DNA from: Prevotella sp.
GTDB lineage: Bacteria > Bacteroidota > Bacteroidia > Bacteroidales > Bacteroidaceae
Assembly: GCA_022511065.1 (NCBI GenBank)
Contig: JAFLSG010000006.1
Coordinates: 1 to 64,000, forward strand
DNA length: 64,000 nt
Reading direction: 5' to 3'
Positions 18,466 through 28,491 of the stretch are shown here, one piece after another. Numbering within the stretch: position 1 is the stretch's first letter; each line of letters starts with the position of its first letter. A program made the position numbers and the translations under genes. The notes under the pieces are model-generated. The model was not told the origin of the DNA and ran no database searches. It worked only from the letters and a program-made list of their open reading frames with translations.

Positions 18466-19353
18466 GTGAACGAGGCGAGCCCTATATTGACCATTACCGG
18501 GTCAGACTCCACCAGTGGGTCGGGTATGCAGGCGGATATCAGGACAATATCGGCTCTGGGAGGCTACGCCCTGTCTGCCGTCACCTCCATCACGGTGCAG
18601 ACCACGCTGGGCATCCAGCAGTTTCACGACATACCTGCGGAAATCGTAGGCGGGCAGATAGATGCGGTGATGAACGACTTTCAGCCGCAGATTGTGAAGC
18701 TCGGTATGATCCGCACATTGGAGACGCTTGATGTCATCATCCACGCGCTGAAGAAATACAAGCCCCGGCACGTTATTCTCGATGCGGTGGTACTCTCATC
18801 AAGAGGCGATGCACTTGTATCCGAGGAGGTTGCGTGGGCCATACGGCGGAGATTGCTGCCACTCTGTACGCTTGTCATTCAGCACGATGAGACGCAAATG
18901 CACGGATTGGCCAATCGCTATGCAAGTGCCGTGGCGGTCTATCTGAGCAAGGGAGAGACGGCAGAGAAAGCACAGGAGATGGCGCGCAGCTATATCAGTA
19001 CGCAGATTGCCCGCACCAGTGACTTGCAGGGAAGAGGCAGCGAGCTCTACAATGAGTTCATCAACATCGTGGAGAGCCACCATCAGACAAACAGCGATGT
19101 GCATTTCTATGCAGACCAACTGAACGTGAGCAGCCGCTATTTAGCGCAAGTGACAAGGCGCATCAGTGGGAAAGCCCCGAAGACCATCATCGACGAGTAC
19201 CTGATTCAGGGAGTGGAGCGGCAACTGGCAACGACCGACAAGACCATTCAGGAAATCGCCTACGACTTCGGTTTTTCATCGCAAGCCCACTTCACGAAGT
19301 TCTTCAAGAAGATGAGGGGCACAAGTCCGACAAATTTCAGAAAACAAAATTAA
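18466..19353 (+). CDS. ThiD-like (HMP/pyridoxal kinase fold) domain fused to AraC-type DNA-binding domain
   Basis: SPILTITGSDSTSGSGMQADIRTISALGGYALSAVTSITVQTT (ThiD-like N-terminus) and DKTIQEIAYDFGFSSQAHFTKFFKKMRGTSPTNFRKQN (AraC HTH). GTG at 18466 or ATG at 18397. Confidence 0.85.
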   Translation: MNEASPILTITGSDSTSGSGMQADIRTISALGGYALSAVTSITVQTTLGIQQFHDIPAEIVGGQIDAVMNDFQPQIVKLGMIRTLETLDVIIHALKKYKPRHVILDAVVLSSRGDALVSEEVAWAIRRRLLPLCTLVIQHDETQMHGLANRYASAVAVYLSKGETAEKAQEMARSYISTQIARTSDLQGRGSELYNEFINIVESHHQTNSDVHFYADQLNVSSRYLAQVTRRISGKAPKTIIDEYLIQGVERQLATTDKTIQEIAYDFGFSSQAHFTKFFKKMRGTSPTNFRKQN

Positions 19354-19362
19354 GATAAAGCA

Positions 19363-20241
19363 ATGAGTACACAAAACAGACAAGAATTGAACAAGAATCT
19401 CGCCCAGATGTTGAAGGGCGGAGTGATTATGGATGTAACCACCCCCGAGCAGGCCAAGATTGCAGAGGCTGCAGGTGCTTGTGCGGTGATGGCATTGGAG
19501 CGTATTCCCGCCGATATTCGTGCGGCTGGTGGCGTGTCCCGCATGAGCGACCCGAAGATGATTAAGGGCATTCAGGAAGCAGTGACTATCCCCGTAATGG
19601 CAAAGTGCCGCATCGGCCACATTGCGGAGGCTCAGATATTGCAGGCGATTGAGATTGACTACATCGATGAGAGCGAGGTACTCAGCCCCGCCGATAACAT
19701 CTACCACATTGACAAGACGAAGTTTGATGTTCCCTTCGTTTGCGGAGCCAAAAATCTCGGAGAAGCGTTGCGCCGTATTGCTGAGGGTGCAACGATGATT
19801 CGCACGAAGGGCGAGCCGGGTACGGGCGATGTAGTTCAGGCAGTGAGCCACATGCGTCTGATGCAGAGCGAGATTCGTCGTCTTGTATCTATGAGCGAGG
19901 ATGAGTTGTTTGAAGCAGCCAAGCAGTTGCAGGCTCCCTACGAGTTGGTGAAATATGTTCACGAGAACGGTAAGTTGCCCGTGGTGAACTTTGCCGCAGG
20001 TGGTGTGGCAACGCCCGCCGATGCTGCCCTGATGATGCAACTCGGTGCAGAGGGTGTGTTCGTGGGTAGTGGTATCTTCAAGAGCGGCAATCCCGCCAAG
20101 CGTGCTGCCGCCATCGTGAAGGCCGTCACCAATTACAATGACCCGAAGATACTCGCAGAACTTTCCGAGGATCTGGGCGAGGCAATGGTCGGCATCAACG
20201 AACAGGAGATCGAACTGCTGATGGCAGAGCGCGGAAAGTAA
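19363..20241 (+). CDS. pdxS: Pyridoxal 5'-phosphate synthase, PdxS subunit
   Basis: [48 protein letters not shown]. Confidence 0.97.
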   Translation: MSTQNRQELNKNLAQMLKGGVIMDVTTPEQAKIAEAAGACAVMALERIPADIRAAGGVSRMSDPKMIKGIQEAVTIPVMAKCRIGHIAEAQILQAIEIDYIDESEVLSPADNIYHIDKTKFDVPFVCGAKNLGEALRRIAEGATMIRTKGEPGTGDVVQAVSHMRLMQSEIRRLVSMSEDELFEAAKQLQAPYELVKYVHENGKLPVVNFAAGGVATPADAALMMQLGAEGVFVGSGIFKSGNPAKRAAAIVKAVTNYNDPKILAELSEDLGEAMVGINEQEIELLMAERGK

Positions 20242-20256
20242 CTGACTCTTTCAAAT

Positions 20257-20811
20257 ATGACGAAGATTGCAGTATTAGCACTTCAGGGAGCATTTGCCGA
20301 ACACGAGCAAATGCTCCACCGTTTAGGTGCAGAGACATTCCAGATACGTCAGCTTGCAGACTGGCAACAGCCGAAGGACGGGTTGATTATTCCCGGTGGC
20401 GAATCCACCGTGCAATTAAAACTTCTGCGTGAACTTGACTTGCTGAATCCTGTAAAAGAGGCAATCCTCAATGGACTGCCCGTATTCGGAACGTGCGCCG
20501 GATTGATACTCCTTTCACAATCCCATTTGGCAACGATGGACATTGAAGCCCAGCGTAACGCCTACGGCAGGCAGCTTGGAAGTTTTTACACCGAAGAGGA
20601 TATGGCGGAAGTGGGCAGTAAGGTGCCAATGACCTTCATCCGTGCGCCCTATATTAGTAAGGTGTACGGCGATGCCCGTATTCTGGCAGAAGTAGAGGGT
20701 CGCATCGTGGCAGCCCGTCAGGGGAATCAGTTAGTGACGGCTTTCCATCCCGAACTCAACGAAGATACCCGCATCCACGAGTATTTCCTTGCGATGACCC
20801 ATCAGGCTTGA
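20257..20811 (+). CDS. pdxT: Pyridoxal 5'-phosphate synthase glutaminase subunit PdxT
   Basis: [53 protein letters not shown]. Confidence 0.97.
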   Translation: MTKIAVLALQGAFAEHEQMLHRLGAETFQIRQLADWQQPKDGLIIPGGESTVQLKLLRELDLLNPVKEAILNGLPVFGTCAGLILLSQSHLATMDIEAQRNAYGRQLGSFYTEEDMAEVGSKVPMTFIRAPYISKVYGDARILAEVEGRIVAARQGNQLVTAFHPELNEDTRIHEYFLAMTHQA

Positions 20812-20820
20812 GGCGACGCC

Positions 20821-21507
20821 TCAAAGTTTACCCTGCTCATAATAGGAGTAATATTGCCCGTCGGTGATGATAACGTGATCCATGAAATGGATGCGCATCA
20901 CATCGCAGGCTTTCTTGATACTACGCGTCAGTTCATCATCCTGTCGGCTCGGAGTGAGATTGCCGGAAGGATGGTTGTGGCAGACAGCAAGAATGGTGGC
21001 ATTGGCGAGAATCGCCTCACGGAGAATAATTCGGATATCAACCGAGACTTCGGTAATGCCGCCGTGAGAGATACACACTTTCTTGATGAGACGGAAATGC
21101 TGATTGAGCAGCAAAGCCCAAAACTCCTCCACATCAAGATCCTGCAACTGAGGGTGCATCTCGTTATACACCCTTGTGGCACTTCCCAAGTCGGGGCGTT
21201 GCTCCGGCTTTTCCTTTTGTCGGCGCTTACCGAGTTCACAGGCAGCAAGGATGCTGATAGCCTTCGCCTCCCCTATCCCATTGTAGTCGCATAATTCGTG
21301 GATGGACTTTTTCCCGAGCGTGTTCAGGTTGTTCTTGCAATCATTGAGTACGCGCTTCATCAAGTCCACGGCACTCTCTTTCGCAGAACCCGAGCCGATG
21401 AGAATAGCCAATAGTTCAGCGTTGCTCAGTGCCTCCGCCCCGAGATTAGCCATCTTTTCGCGTGGACGATCTTCTGCCGCCCATTGGTTGATATTAAGTT
21501 TTTCCAC
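20821..21507 (-). CDS. radC: RadC-family (JAB/MPN) protein
   Basis: DRPREKMANLGAEALSNAELLAILIGSG; HNHPSGNLTPSRQDDELT; DHVIITDGQYYSYYE. Confidence 0.92.
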   Translation of the reverse strand: MEKLNINQWAAEDRPREKMANLGAEALSNAELLAILIGSGSAKESAVDLMKRVLNDCKNNLNTLGKKSIHELCDYNGIGEAKAISILAACELGKRRQKEKPEQRPDLGSATRVYNEMHPQLQDLDVEEFWALLLNQHFRLIKKVCISHGGITEVSVDIRIILREAILANATILAVCHNHPSGNLTPSRQDDELTRSIKKACDVMRIHFMDHVIITDGQYYSYYEQGKL

Positions 21508-21540
21508 AGTAATGATTTAAAGTTGTGAGGTTGAAGGTAG

Positions 21541-22578
21541 TTATTGGTAGAAGGTCTTTTCAAATGCTTGGAACTCATCCTGTCCTCGGATGCACCGTTT
21601 CCACCATGCTTCCAAGAACCCGAAGCCATAGCCCATCAACTGGACAAATGCCGCGGGGACGCTGAGCAACCCTACTTTCAGGCTCTTATTTTTCATGGAC
21701 GAGTCAATAAAGATAATCAAGCTGTATAATAGGATCGGCAGCCACGGAGCCGCACAAAGCCAATACCACCGATGCACATCATCGTAATGCATCAAGGCAC
21801 GACCGACGGCAGAAACAAGGACAAGCACGATTACTCCCAAAGTGAACACGGCAGGCAGCAGATGCACAAGTTTCAGCGTGCCGGGATGCCGCTTGGTGAG
21901 ATTGATGCGCGCAATACCACTATTATACACCTGACGGAAAAACTTTCGGAAGTCAGTGCGCCGTTTATGCCATACCCATGCCTCGGGGAAAAGCCTCGTC
22001 TTATAACCCGCCTCCACAATGCGATAGGAGAAATCAATGTCCTCCCCGAAGCGCATCTTGGAGAATCCGCCTAATTTCAGATATAAGTCACGGCGAATGC
22101 CCATATTGAATGAACGGGGATAAAACTTGTCGAGCTTTGCCTTTCCGCCGCGTATTCCGCCCGTCGTGAAGAAAGAAGTCATCGAGTAAGATATGGCTTT
22201 CTGCACATCGGTAAACGAATCGTGCGCGGCATCAGGCCCGCCAAAGGCATCAGCAGACTCTTGCCCAAGCTCGTCGTCCACCGCCTTCAAATATCCTTCC
22301 GGCAAAACCACATCAGAGTCAAGCACAATCAGCCAATCACCCTGCGCACGCTCTGCCCCATAATTGCGGCTCTGCCCGGGACCACTATTCTCTTTCCAGA
22401 AATACTTCGCATCGAGCCTGTCCGCATACTTCTCAACCACGGACTTGCAATCCTGCGACGAACCATCCTCCACGACAAGCACCTCAAAGTCCTTCATGCG
22501 CTGGGCGCAAAGACTTTCCAACAGCTCATCCACCTCATCGGGACGATTGAATACGGGAACGATAATGGAGTATTTCAT
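21541..22578 (-). CDS. Family 2 glycosyltransferase
   Basis: MKYSIIVPVFNRPDEVDELLESL; VVEDGSSQDC; VLDSDVVLP; C-terminal TM segments. Confidence 0.87.
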   Translation of the reverse strand: MKYSIIVPVFNRPDEVDELLESLCAQRMKDFEVLVVEDGSSQDCKSVVEKYADRLDAKYFWKENSGPGQSRNYGAERAQGDWLIVLDSDVVLPEGYLKAVDDELGQESADAFGGPDAAHDSFTDVQKAISYSMTSFFTTGGIRGGKAKLDKFYPRSFNMGIRRDLYLKLGGFSKMRFGEDIDFSYRIVEAGYKTRLFPEAWVWHKRRTDFRKFFRQVYNSGIARINLTKRHPGTLKLVHLLPAVFTLGVIVLVLVSAVGRALMHYDDVHRWYWLCAAPWLPILLYSLIIFIDSSMKNKSLKVGLLSVPAAFVQLMGYGFGFLEAWWKRCIRGQDEFQAFEKTFYQ

Positions 22579-22650
22579 AGTTTCATAAAAAGGATAGTTA
22601 TTGCAATAAGAAGGCTGGTTATGAAGATAAGGAGGCTGGTTATAGAGATA
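22579..22650 (-). repeat. 21-bp repeat array immediately upstream of and in frame with the GT2
   Basis: YLYNQPP YLHNQPS YCNNYPF YET, then MKYSII. Confidence 0.7.
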
Positions 22651-22682
22651 ATATGTATTGGCGGAATTCCGCCAATACATAT
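22651..22682. repeat. Perfect 32-bp palindrome between efp and GT2
   Basis: ATATGTATTGGCGGAA|TTCCGCCAATACATAT. Confidence 0.9.
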
Positions 22683-22692
22683 AAGCATAATC

Positions 22693-23259
22693 TTACTCCT
22701 TCACGCGCTGGAGATAAGAACCGTCGCGCGTATCAACCTGAATCAGGTCGCCCTCGTTGATGAACAGGGGAACACGAACCTCAACGCCAGTCTCCAACGT
22801 AGCGGGCTTCAGCGTGTTAGTGGCGGTATCGCCCTTCACACCCGGCTCTGAATGAACAACGCGCAGGTTGGTCTTTACAGGCATCTCGGCATAGAGGATA
22901 GTGCCGTCAGTGGTGTCGCTTACTACCTCCACGATGTCGCTCTCCTTCATATACTCATGGCCGATAACAAGCTCGGTGTCAATGGGAATCTGCTCGAATG
23001 TCTCCTGATTCATGAAGATGCGGCCTTCCTGATCCTCGTAGAGATACTGATAGGGGCGGCGCTCGATGACAACGTCCTCCAACTTCTCACCGATGTTGAA
23101 GCGGCGCTCCAATACGCGGCCGTCGCTGACGTTCTTCACCTTGATGATCATGATGGTGTTACCCTTGCCCGGCTTGCGGTGCTGAAAGTCGATGCAAACC
23201 CAGATGCCACCATCCATGCGGATGGCTGTTCCTTTTTTAATGTCTTGTGAATTAATCAT
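22693..23259 (-). CDS. efp: Elongation factor P
   Basis: MINSQDIKKGTAIRMDGGIWVCIDFQHRKPGKGNTIMIIKVKNV; TACCTTTG at 23304..23297 minus. Confidence 0.94.
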   Translation of the reverse strand: MINSQDIKKGTAIRMDGGIWVCIDFQHRKPGKGNTIMIIKVKNVSDGRVLERRFNIGEKLEDVVIERRPYQYLYEDQEGRIFMNQETFEQIPIDTELVIGHEYMKESDIVEVVSDTTDGTILYAEMPVKTNLRVVHSEPGVKGDTATNTLKPATLETGVEVRVPLFINEGDLIQVDTRDGSYLQRVKE

Positions 23260-23432
23260 ATAAGCTAAATGTTTTATTTTTATGCTATTTCGGGTGCAAA
23301 GGTACTGCTTTTTCGGAAAAAACACAAAAACTCACGCTAATTTTCGCATAAAACTTGCGTATTAAAAAAGAAATGAGTAATTTTGCAGCCCGAAATTGGA
23401 TGGAATTATCATAAATAAAAAAGTATAAAGCA

Positions 23433-23588
23433 ATGAAAAGAACGTTTCAGCCCCACAATCGCCGTCGCGTGAACAAGCACGGCTTCCGTGAGAGAATGGC
23501 CACGAAGAACGGTCGCCGCGTATTGGCAGCCCGTCGCGCCAAAGGTCGCAAGAAGTTAACGGTTTCTGACGAGCATCACGGAAAGTAA
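23433..23588 (+). CDS. rpmH: 50S ribosomal protein L34 (not in the supplied ORF track)
   Basis: Translation [51 protein letters not shown]. Confidence 0.97.
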   Translation: MKRTFQPHNRRRVNKHGFRERMATKNGRRVLAARRAKGRKKLTVSDEHHGK

Positions 23589-23701
23589 AATCCGGGGGTT
23601 CAAAGGAAAAATAGGTTAAAACAGAAAGAAGTGGAGGGTAATCTTTGCTTCTTTCTGTTTTTTTAACTACCTTTGCGCCTAAGAAAACGAAGACAAAGAA
23701 A

Positions 23702-24352
23702 ATGAAAGTTAGGGAATTCTTCGGCAAGTTTGCAAGCGCCTACCTTCTGGGCCACCTTCTGGCGATGGTGGTGGTTCTTTTTCTGCTGGGACTGGGCGTG
23801 AAATATGGCTTAGAGTGGTACACTCGCCACGATCAGGCCATCCCTGTCCCGAAATTAGAGGGAATGCTATACGCCAAAGCCCGGGACATCGTGATAGAAA
23901 AGGAACTGAACATCATCGTCAGCGATTCCGGTTACAACAAGCAACTGCCAGCCAATTGCGTGTTGGTGCAGAATCCTGCACCGGGTATGCTGGTGAAGGC
24001 AGGGCATACCATCTACGTGACATTGAACTCCCCGTCGTCCCCCTCCTTCCCCATCCCTGACATCGTGGACAACAGCAGCTATCGCGAGGCGGAGGCCAAG
24101 TTGATGGCATTAGGCTTCAAGCTGCTCCCGCCCCAACGGACTGCCGGAGAGAAGGATTGGGTTTACGGCATCCTGTGCCGTGGCCGCAAGGTATCTGCCG
24201 GCGAGCATATTTCCATCGAGCATCCGCTCACGCTCATCATTGGTAGCGGAAACTACGGGGAAGGAGAAGATGATGATGACGCCGACTATATTGAGCCTGA
24301 ATATCAGATGATGTTTGGAGAGGCTGACGACTTTGAGGAAGTTTCGGAATGA
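23702..24352 (+). CDS. PASTA-domain membrane protein
   Basis: Single TM, then PASTA-like repeats (IPVPKLEGMLYAKARDIVIEKELN...; FPIPDIVDNSSYREAEAKLMALGFKL); acidic tail. Confidence 0.85.
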   Translation: MKVREFFGKFASAYLLGHLLAMVVVLFLLGLGVKYGLEWYTRHDQAIPVPKLEGMLYAKARDIVIEKELNIIVSDSGYNKQLPANCVLVQNPAPGMLVKAGHTIYVTLNSPSSPSFPIPDIVDNSSYREAEAKLMALGFKLLPPQRTAGEKDWVYGILCRGRKVSAGEHISIEHPLTLIIGSGNYGEGEDDDDADYIEPEYQMMFGEADDFEEVSE

Positions 24353-25431
24353 TGACGGACGATTGGTTGGACATTTCCGAAGAACTGGAGCCTGGCACTG
24401 AGATTGAGGGGGGCGAGGCTGACGGACTACTTTATGAGCATTTCCGCATAGAAGTCGATAAGGGTCAGGAGGCTGTCCGTATCGACAAGTTCTTGGCGGA
24501 GCATCAGCCGCACTCCAGCCGCAACCGCATCCAGAAAGCCGCCGATGCGGGGTTCATACATGTAAACGGAACGCCCGTAAAGAGCAACTACAAGATACGC
24601 CCCGGCGATGTAGTCACGCTGATGCTCGACCGCCCGCACTATGACACGACCATTGAGCCGGAAGATATTCCCCTCGATGTCGTATATGAAGACAATGACC
24701 TGATGGTCATCAACAAGCCCGCCGGCTTTGTGGTTCACCCCGGATGCGGCAACTTCAGCGGGACACTGGTCAATGCCGTGGCTTGGCATTTGAAGGATTT
24801 GGAGAGTTACGACCCCAATGACCCGGAAGTGGGTCTGGTGCATCGCATCGACAAGGATACCAGCGGACTGCTCGTCATCGCCAAGACGCCCGATGCCAAG
24901 ACCGCGCTCGGCAAGCAGTTCTTCAACAAGACGACCCACCGCAGTTACAATGCTTTGGTATGGGGTAACTTCGTGGAGAACGAGGGAAGAATAGAGGGCA
25001 ACATCGGGCGCGACCCGAAAGACCGTCTTCGCATGGAGGTGTTCCCCTCGGATTCCGAGATTGGCAAGTCTGCTGTCACCCACTATCGGGTAATGGAACG
25101 CTACGGTTATGTGACGCTCGTGGAGTGTATCCTCGAGACGGGACGCACCCATCAGATACGCGCCCACATGAAGCATATCGGTCACCCGTTGTTCGGCGAT
25201 GAGCGGTATGGGGGCACGGAGATCAGGAGGGGCGAGCGCACGGCGAGTTACAAGACTTACATCCAAAACTGCTTCAAACTCTGCCCGCGACAGGCACTTC
25301 ACGCCCGAACGCTCGGTTTCGTGCATCCTACCACGGGCAAGCAGATGGACTTTACTTCGGATTTGCCGCAAGACATGGCGGCACTGATAGACAAATGGAG
25401 AAATTACGCTAAAATCAAGAATCAAGACTGA
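24349..25431 (+). CDS. RluA/RluD-family pseudouridine synthase
   Basis: S4 domain; VHRIDKDTSGLLVIAKT; ETGRTHQIRAHMKHIGHPLFGDERYGG. Confidence 0.92.
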   Translation: MMTDDWLDISEELEPGTEIEGGEADGLLYEHFRIEVDKGQEAVRIDKFLAEHQPHSSRNRIQKAADAGFIHVNGTPVKSNYKIRPGDVVTLMLDRPHYDTTIEPEDIPLDVVYEDNDLMVINKPAGFVVHPGCGNFSGTLVNAVAWHLKDLESYDPNDPEVGLVHRIDKDTSGLLVIAKTPDAKTALGKQFFNKTTHRSYNALVWGNFVENEGRIEGNIGRDPKDRLRMEVFPSDSEIGKSAVTHYRVMERYGYVTLVECILETGRTHQIRAHMKHIGHPLFGDERYGGTEIRRGERTASYKTYIQNCFKLCPRQALHARTLGFVHPTTGKQMDFTSDLPQDMAALIDKWRNYAKIKNQD

Positions 25432-25437
25432 TACTGT

Positions 25438-26430
25438 ATGAATGAATTGAAGAGAAACATTGCCATCGTGTATGGCGGCGACTCATCGGAACACGACGTT
25501 TCCCTGCGCTCTGCACAGGGGCTATACTCCTTCTTCGACAAGGAGCGATACAATGTATATACCGTCGATATCAAGGGATTAGACTGGCACGTGGAACTTG
25601 CGGACGGCAGCACTTCCAAGATTGACCGCAACGACTTCTCTTTCGTGGAGGATGGTAAAAAGGTGCTGTTCGACTATGCTTATATCACCATCCACGGCAC
25701 ACCGGGAGAAAACGGACTGCTGCAAGGCTACTTCGAACTGATTGGTATGCCGTACAGCACAAGCGGCGTGCTTGTCGAGGCACTTACTTTCGATAAGTTC
25801 GTGCTTAACCAATACCTGCGCGGCTATGGGGTCAGCGTTGCCGATTCCCTGCTGATACGCAAGGGTTATGAGGAGCTTGTCTCCGACGATGAGATAGAGG
25901 AGCGCATCGGAATGCCCTGCTTCGTGAAGCCTGCTGCCGATGGTTCATCATTCGGTGTGTCCAAGGTAAAGAACAAAGACCAGCTGGCTCCCGCCATCCG
26001 CAAGGCAATGATGGAAAGCCCGGAGGTAATGGTGGAGAGTTTCCTCGAGGGTACGGAGATTTCCATCGGGGTCTATAAGACAAAGGAGAAATCGGTGGTA
26101 TTACCCGCAACGGAAGTGGTGACTGCCAACGAGTTCTTCGACTATGATGCGAAATACAACGGACAGTCACAGGAGATTACCCCCGCACGCTTGCCGGAGG
26201 ATATGACTGAGCGTGTGCGCCAGATTACGAGTCATATCTATGACATCCTGCATTGCAACGGACTTATCCGCATTGACTATATCATCTCCAAGGAGGGCAA
26301 GATTTCCATGCTTGAGGTGAACACGACGCCTGGCATGACTGCCGCCAGTTTCATCCCACAACAGGTGCGCGCTGCCGGCCTTTCCATGACCGACGTACTG
26401 ACAGAAATCATAGAAAACCAGTTTGCATGA
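25438..26430 (+). CDS. ddl: D-alanine--D-alanine ligase
   Basis: IAVVYGG-like start; CFVKPAADGSSFGVSKV; RIDYIISKEGKISMLEVNTTPGMT. Confidence 0.94.
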   Translation: MNELKRNIAIVYGGDSSEHDVSLRSAQGLYSFFDKERYNVYTVDIKGLDWHVELADGSTSKIDRNDFSFVEDGKKVLFDYAYITIHGTPGENGLLQGYFELIGMPYSTSGVLVEALTFDKFVLNQYLRGYGVSVADSLLIRKGYEELVSDDEIEERIGMPCFVKPAADGSSFGVSKVKNKDQLAPAIRKAMMESPEVMVESFLEGTEISIGVYKTKEKSVVLPATEVVTANEFFDYDAKYNGQSQEITPARLPEDMTERVRQITSHIYDILHCNGLIRIDYIISKEGKISMLEVNTTPGMTAASFIPQQVRAAGLSMTDVLTEIIENQFA

Positions 26431-27605
26431 TTAATCCTGAGTTCGACGAGATACGGCCGTATGAGCCGGAGGAGATGCAAGAGGCGTTCAACGACCTGTT
26501 GAACGACCGGCAATTTCAAATGGTGTTGAAAGGGTTTGCCCCGTGGCTGCCCAAATCCGTGCGCAACGGTTTGCTCCGCCTCGCCTTTCTCGGCGTGAAG
26601 TCTCCCCTCGCCTTCCAAAAGCGTTTCATGCGCCCCGTGGTGCAGCACATCATCAACCGCCATACCGACGGCACGACATTCGATGACCACGCCCTCGCAG
26701 AGGCAGACCCGCAGAAATCCGCTCGCTACACTTTCATCAGCAATCATCGTGACATCGTGCTCGACTCAGCCTTTCTGAATTTGCTGCTCGTCAAGGGTGG
26801 TTATCCCACAACGGTGGAGATTGGCATCGGAGACAACCTGCTGATTTATCCGTGGATCAAGCGGTTGGTTCGCATGAACAAGGCTTTCACCGTGCGCCGT
26901 GGACTGTCCCCAAAAGAGACGCTCCGCGCCAGTCAGTTGATGAGCCGCTATATCCACTATGCCGTCACGGAAAAGAAGGAGAACATCTGGATTGCGCAGC
27001 GTGAGGGCCGCGCCAAGGATTCTGACGACCGCACACAGGATGCCGTGCTGAAGATGTTGGCGATGGGTGCGCCCGAAACGGCGAAGACACCTGCCGACAA
27101 GTTGCGCGACCAGAACATCGTGCCGCTTACCATCTCTTACGAATACGACCCGTGCGACTATCTCAAGGCACAGGAGTTTCAGCAGAAGCGCGACAATCCC
27201 GGTTTCAAGAAAAGCCGTCAGGACGACCTCGATAATATGAAGACGGGCATCTTCGGCTATAAGGGGCGTGTCGTCTATCGCCCTGCCACACCCATCAACG
27301 CATGGATTGACGAATTGGCAGAACTGCCCAAGACGGAGTTCTACACGACGTTGAGTGAGCGGATGGACAGGGAGATTCACAGGAACTACGAACTTTATCC
27401 CTGCAACTATATCGCATTCGATACGCTCAACGGCAACACAGAGCATGCTGACCACTACACCGATGCCGACAAGGCTCGCTTTGAGAACTATCTGAACGGT
27501 CAGATAGCGAAGATTTCCCTCCCCAACAAGGACGAGGCTTTCCTCCGTGAGCGTATTCTCACGATGTATGCCAATCCGCTCAAAAACAAACTTGCCGCAA
27601 GATGA
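26427..27605 (+). CDS. 1-acyl-glycerol-3-phosphate acyltransferase-like protein
   Basis: FISNHRDIVLDSAFL (HxxxxD); IWIAQREGRAKD; VPLTISYEYDPCDYLK. Confidence 0.75.
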   Translation: MINPEFDEIRPYEPEEMQEAFNDLLNDRQFQMVLKGFAPWLPKSVRNGLLRLAFLGVKSPLAFQKRFMRPVVQHIINRHTDGTTFDDHALAEADPQKSARYTFISNHRDIVLDSAFLNLLLVKGGYPTTVEIGIGDNLLIYPWIKRLVRMNKAFTVRRGLSPKETLRASQLMSRYIHYAVTEKKENIWIAQREGRAKDSDDRTQDAVLKMLAMGAPETAKTPADKLRDQNIVPLTISYEYDPCDYLKAQEFQQKRDNPGFKKSRQDDLDNMKTGIFGYKGRVVYRPATPINAWIDELAELPKTEFYTTLSERMDREIHRNYELYPCNYIAFDTLNGNTEHADHYTDADKARFENYLNGQIAKISLPNKDEAFLRERILTMYANPLKNKLAAR

Positions 27606-28276
27606 GAAAGATGCTCTGTGCCCTCTGCGCCGCCTTCGGCATCCTCGCCTGTACCCAAGATGCATACGACAAGGGCGAAGGGAAATACTCCCTGATGCGC
27701 GGTGATTTCGCCGAGGCGCGGGTCAATGGCGACAAGAGGATTGACCAGATTATCACGGATGACAACGAGGTGTTGCCCACCACGGAGCTCGTAACCACCA
27801 AATGGATTGCTACTGCAGACACCACTTACCGTTGCATGCTATATTATAATAAGGTGGAAACCGCCAACGGCAAGCCTGCGGCAGAAATCATCTCCATTGG
27901 TCAAGTGCCCTGTCCTGCCGTGAAATCCGTGTCCGAATTCGGACAAGAGGTGCGCACTGACCCCGTCAAGTTCGAGAGTGCATGGCTCAGCAAGTCAGGC
28001 AAATACCTGAATTTGAGCCTCTTATTGATGACGGGCGTGACGGATGACACCGCAGCCGTGCAGAAACTCGCCGTCATCGTCGACACCCTCCTGCTCCATT
28101 CTGACAACACGCGCGCACTCCATCTCCGCCTCCATCACGACCAAGGCGGTGTGCCGGAATATTATTCCACCCAGACTTATCTCAGCCTTCCCACCGACAG
28201 CCTTCCCACCGATACCGTCCATTTCAGCATCAACACCTACAACGGTATCGTCCAAAAATCCTTCGTTTTACAATAA
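27602..28276 (+). CDS. Lipoprotein, possibly NigD-like
   Basis: Lipobox GILAC; remainder matched only by general similarity. Confidence 0.45.
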   Translation: MRKMLCALCAAFGILACTQDAYDKGEGKYSLMRGDFAEARVNGDKRIDQIITDDNEVLPTTELVTTKWIATADTTYRCMLYYNKVETANGKPAAEIISIGQVPCPAVKSVSEFGQEVRTDPVKFESAWLSKSGKYLNLSLLLMTGVTDDTAAVQKLAVIVDTLLLHSDNTRALHLRLHHDQGGVPEYYSTQTYLSLPTDSLPTDTVHFSINTYNGIVQKSFVLQ

Positions 28277-28383
28277 TGTGACGGAGTGACGGAAGAAAAC
28301 CAACTTTCGTACAAGGATGTATTAAAGTAAGAGATTAATACATCTATATAAAAAGTTCATATTTCTTCCGTCACTCCGTCACA
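28277..28383. repeat. Nested inverted repeat: perfect 22-bp outer arms and 10-bp inner stem
   Basis: TGTGACGGAGTGACGGAAGAAA (28277-28298) / TTTCTTCCGTCACTCCGTCACA (28362-28383); GATGTATTAA (28316-28325) / TTAATACATC (28335-28344). Confidence 0.9.
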
Positions 28384-28491
28384 CCCAAGAGGGAAATAGG
28401 CTGCAAAGCAAATGAAAAGAGCCTCCAAACGGAGTGAAAGGAGGCTTCAAACACATCGTTTGGAGCGTGCAAACGAAAACAATGCCTGCTG

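Noticed and set aside
24427-25425. 332-aa minus-strand ORF opposite the RluD-family gene, and similar antisense ORFs at 9058-9954, 14714-15613, 48067-49155
   Set aside because: All lie wholly opposite confident CDSs and show no domain signatures.
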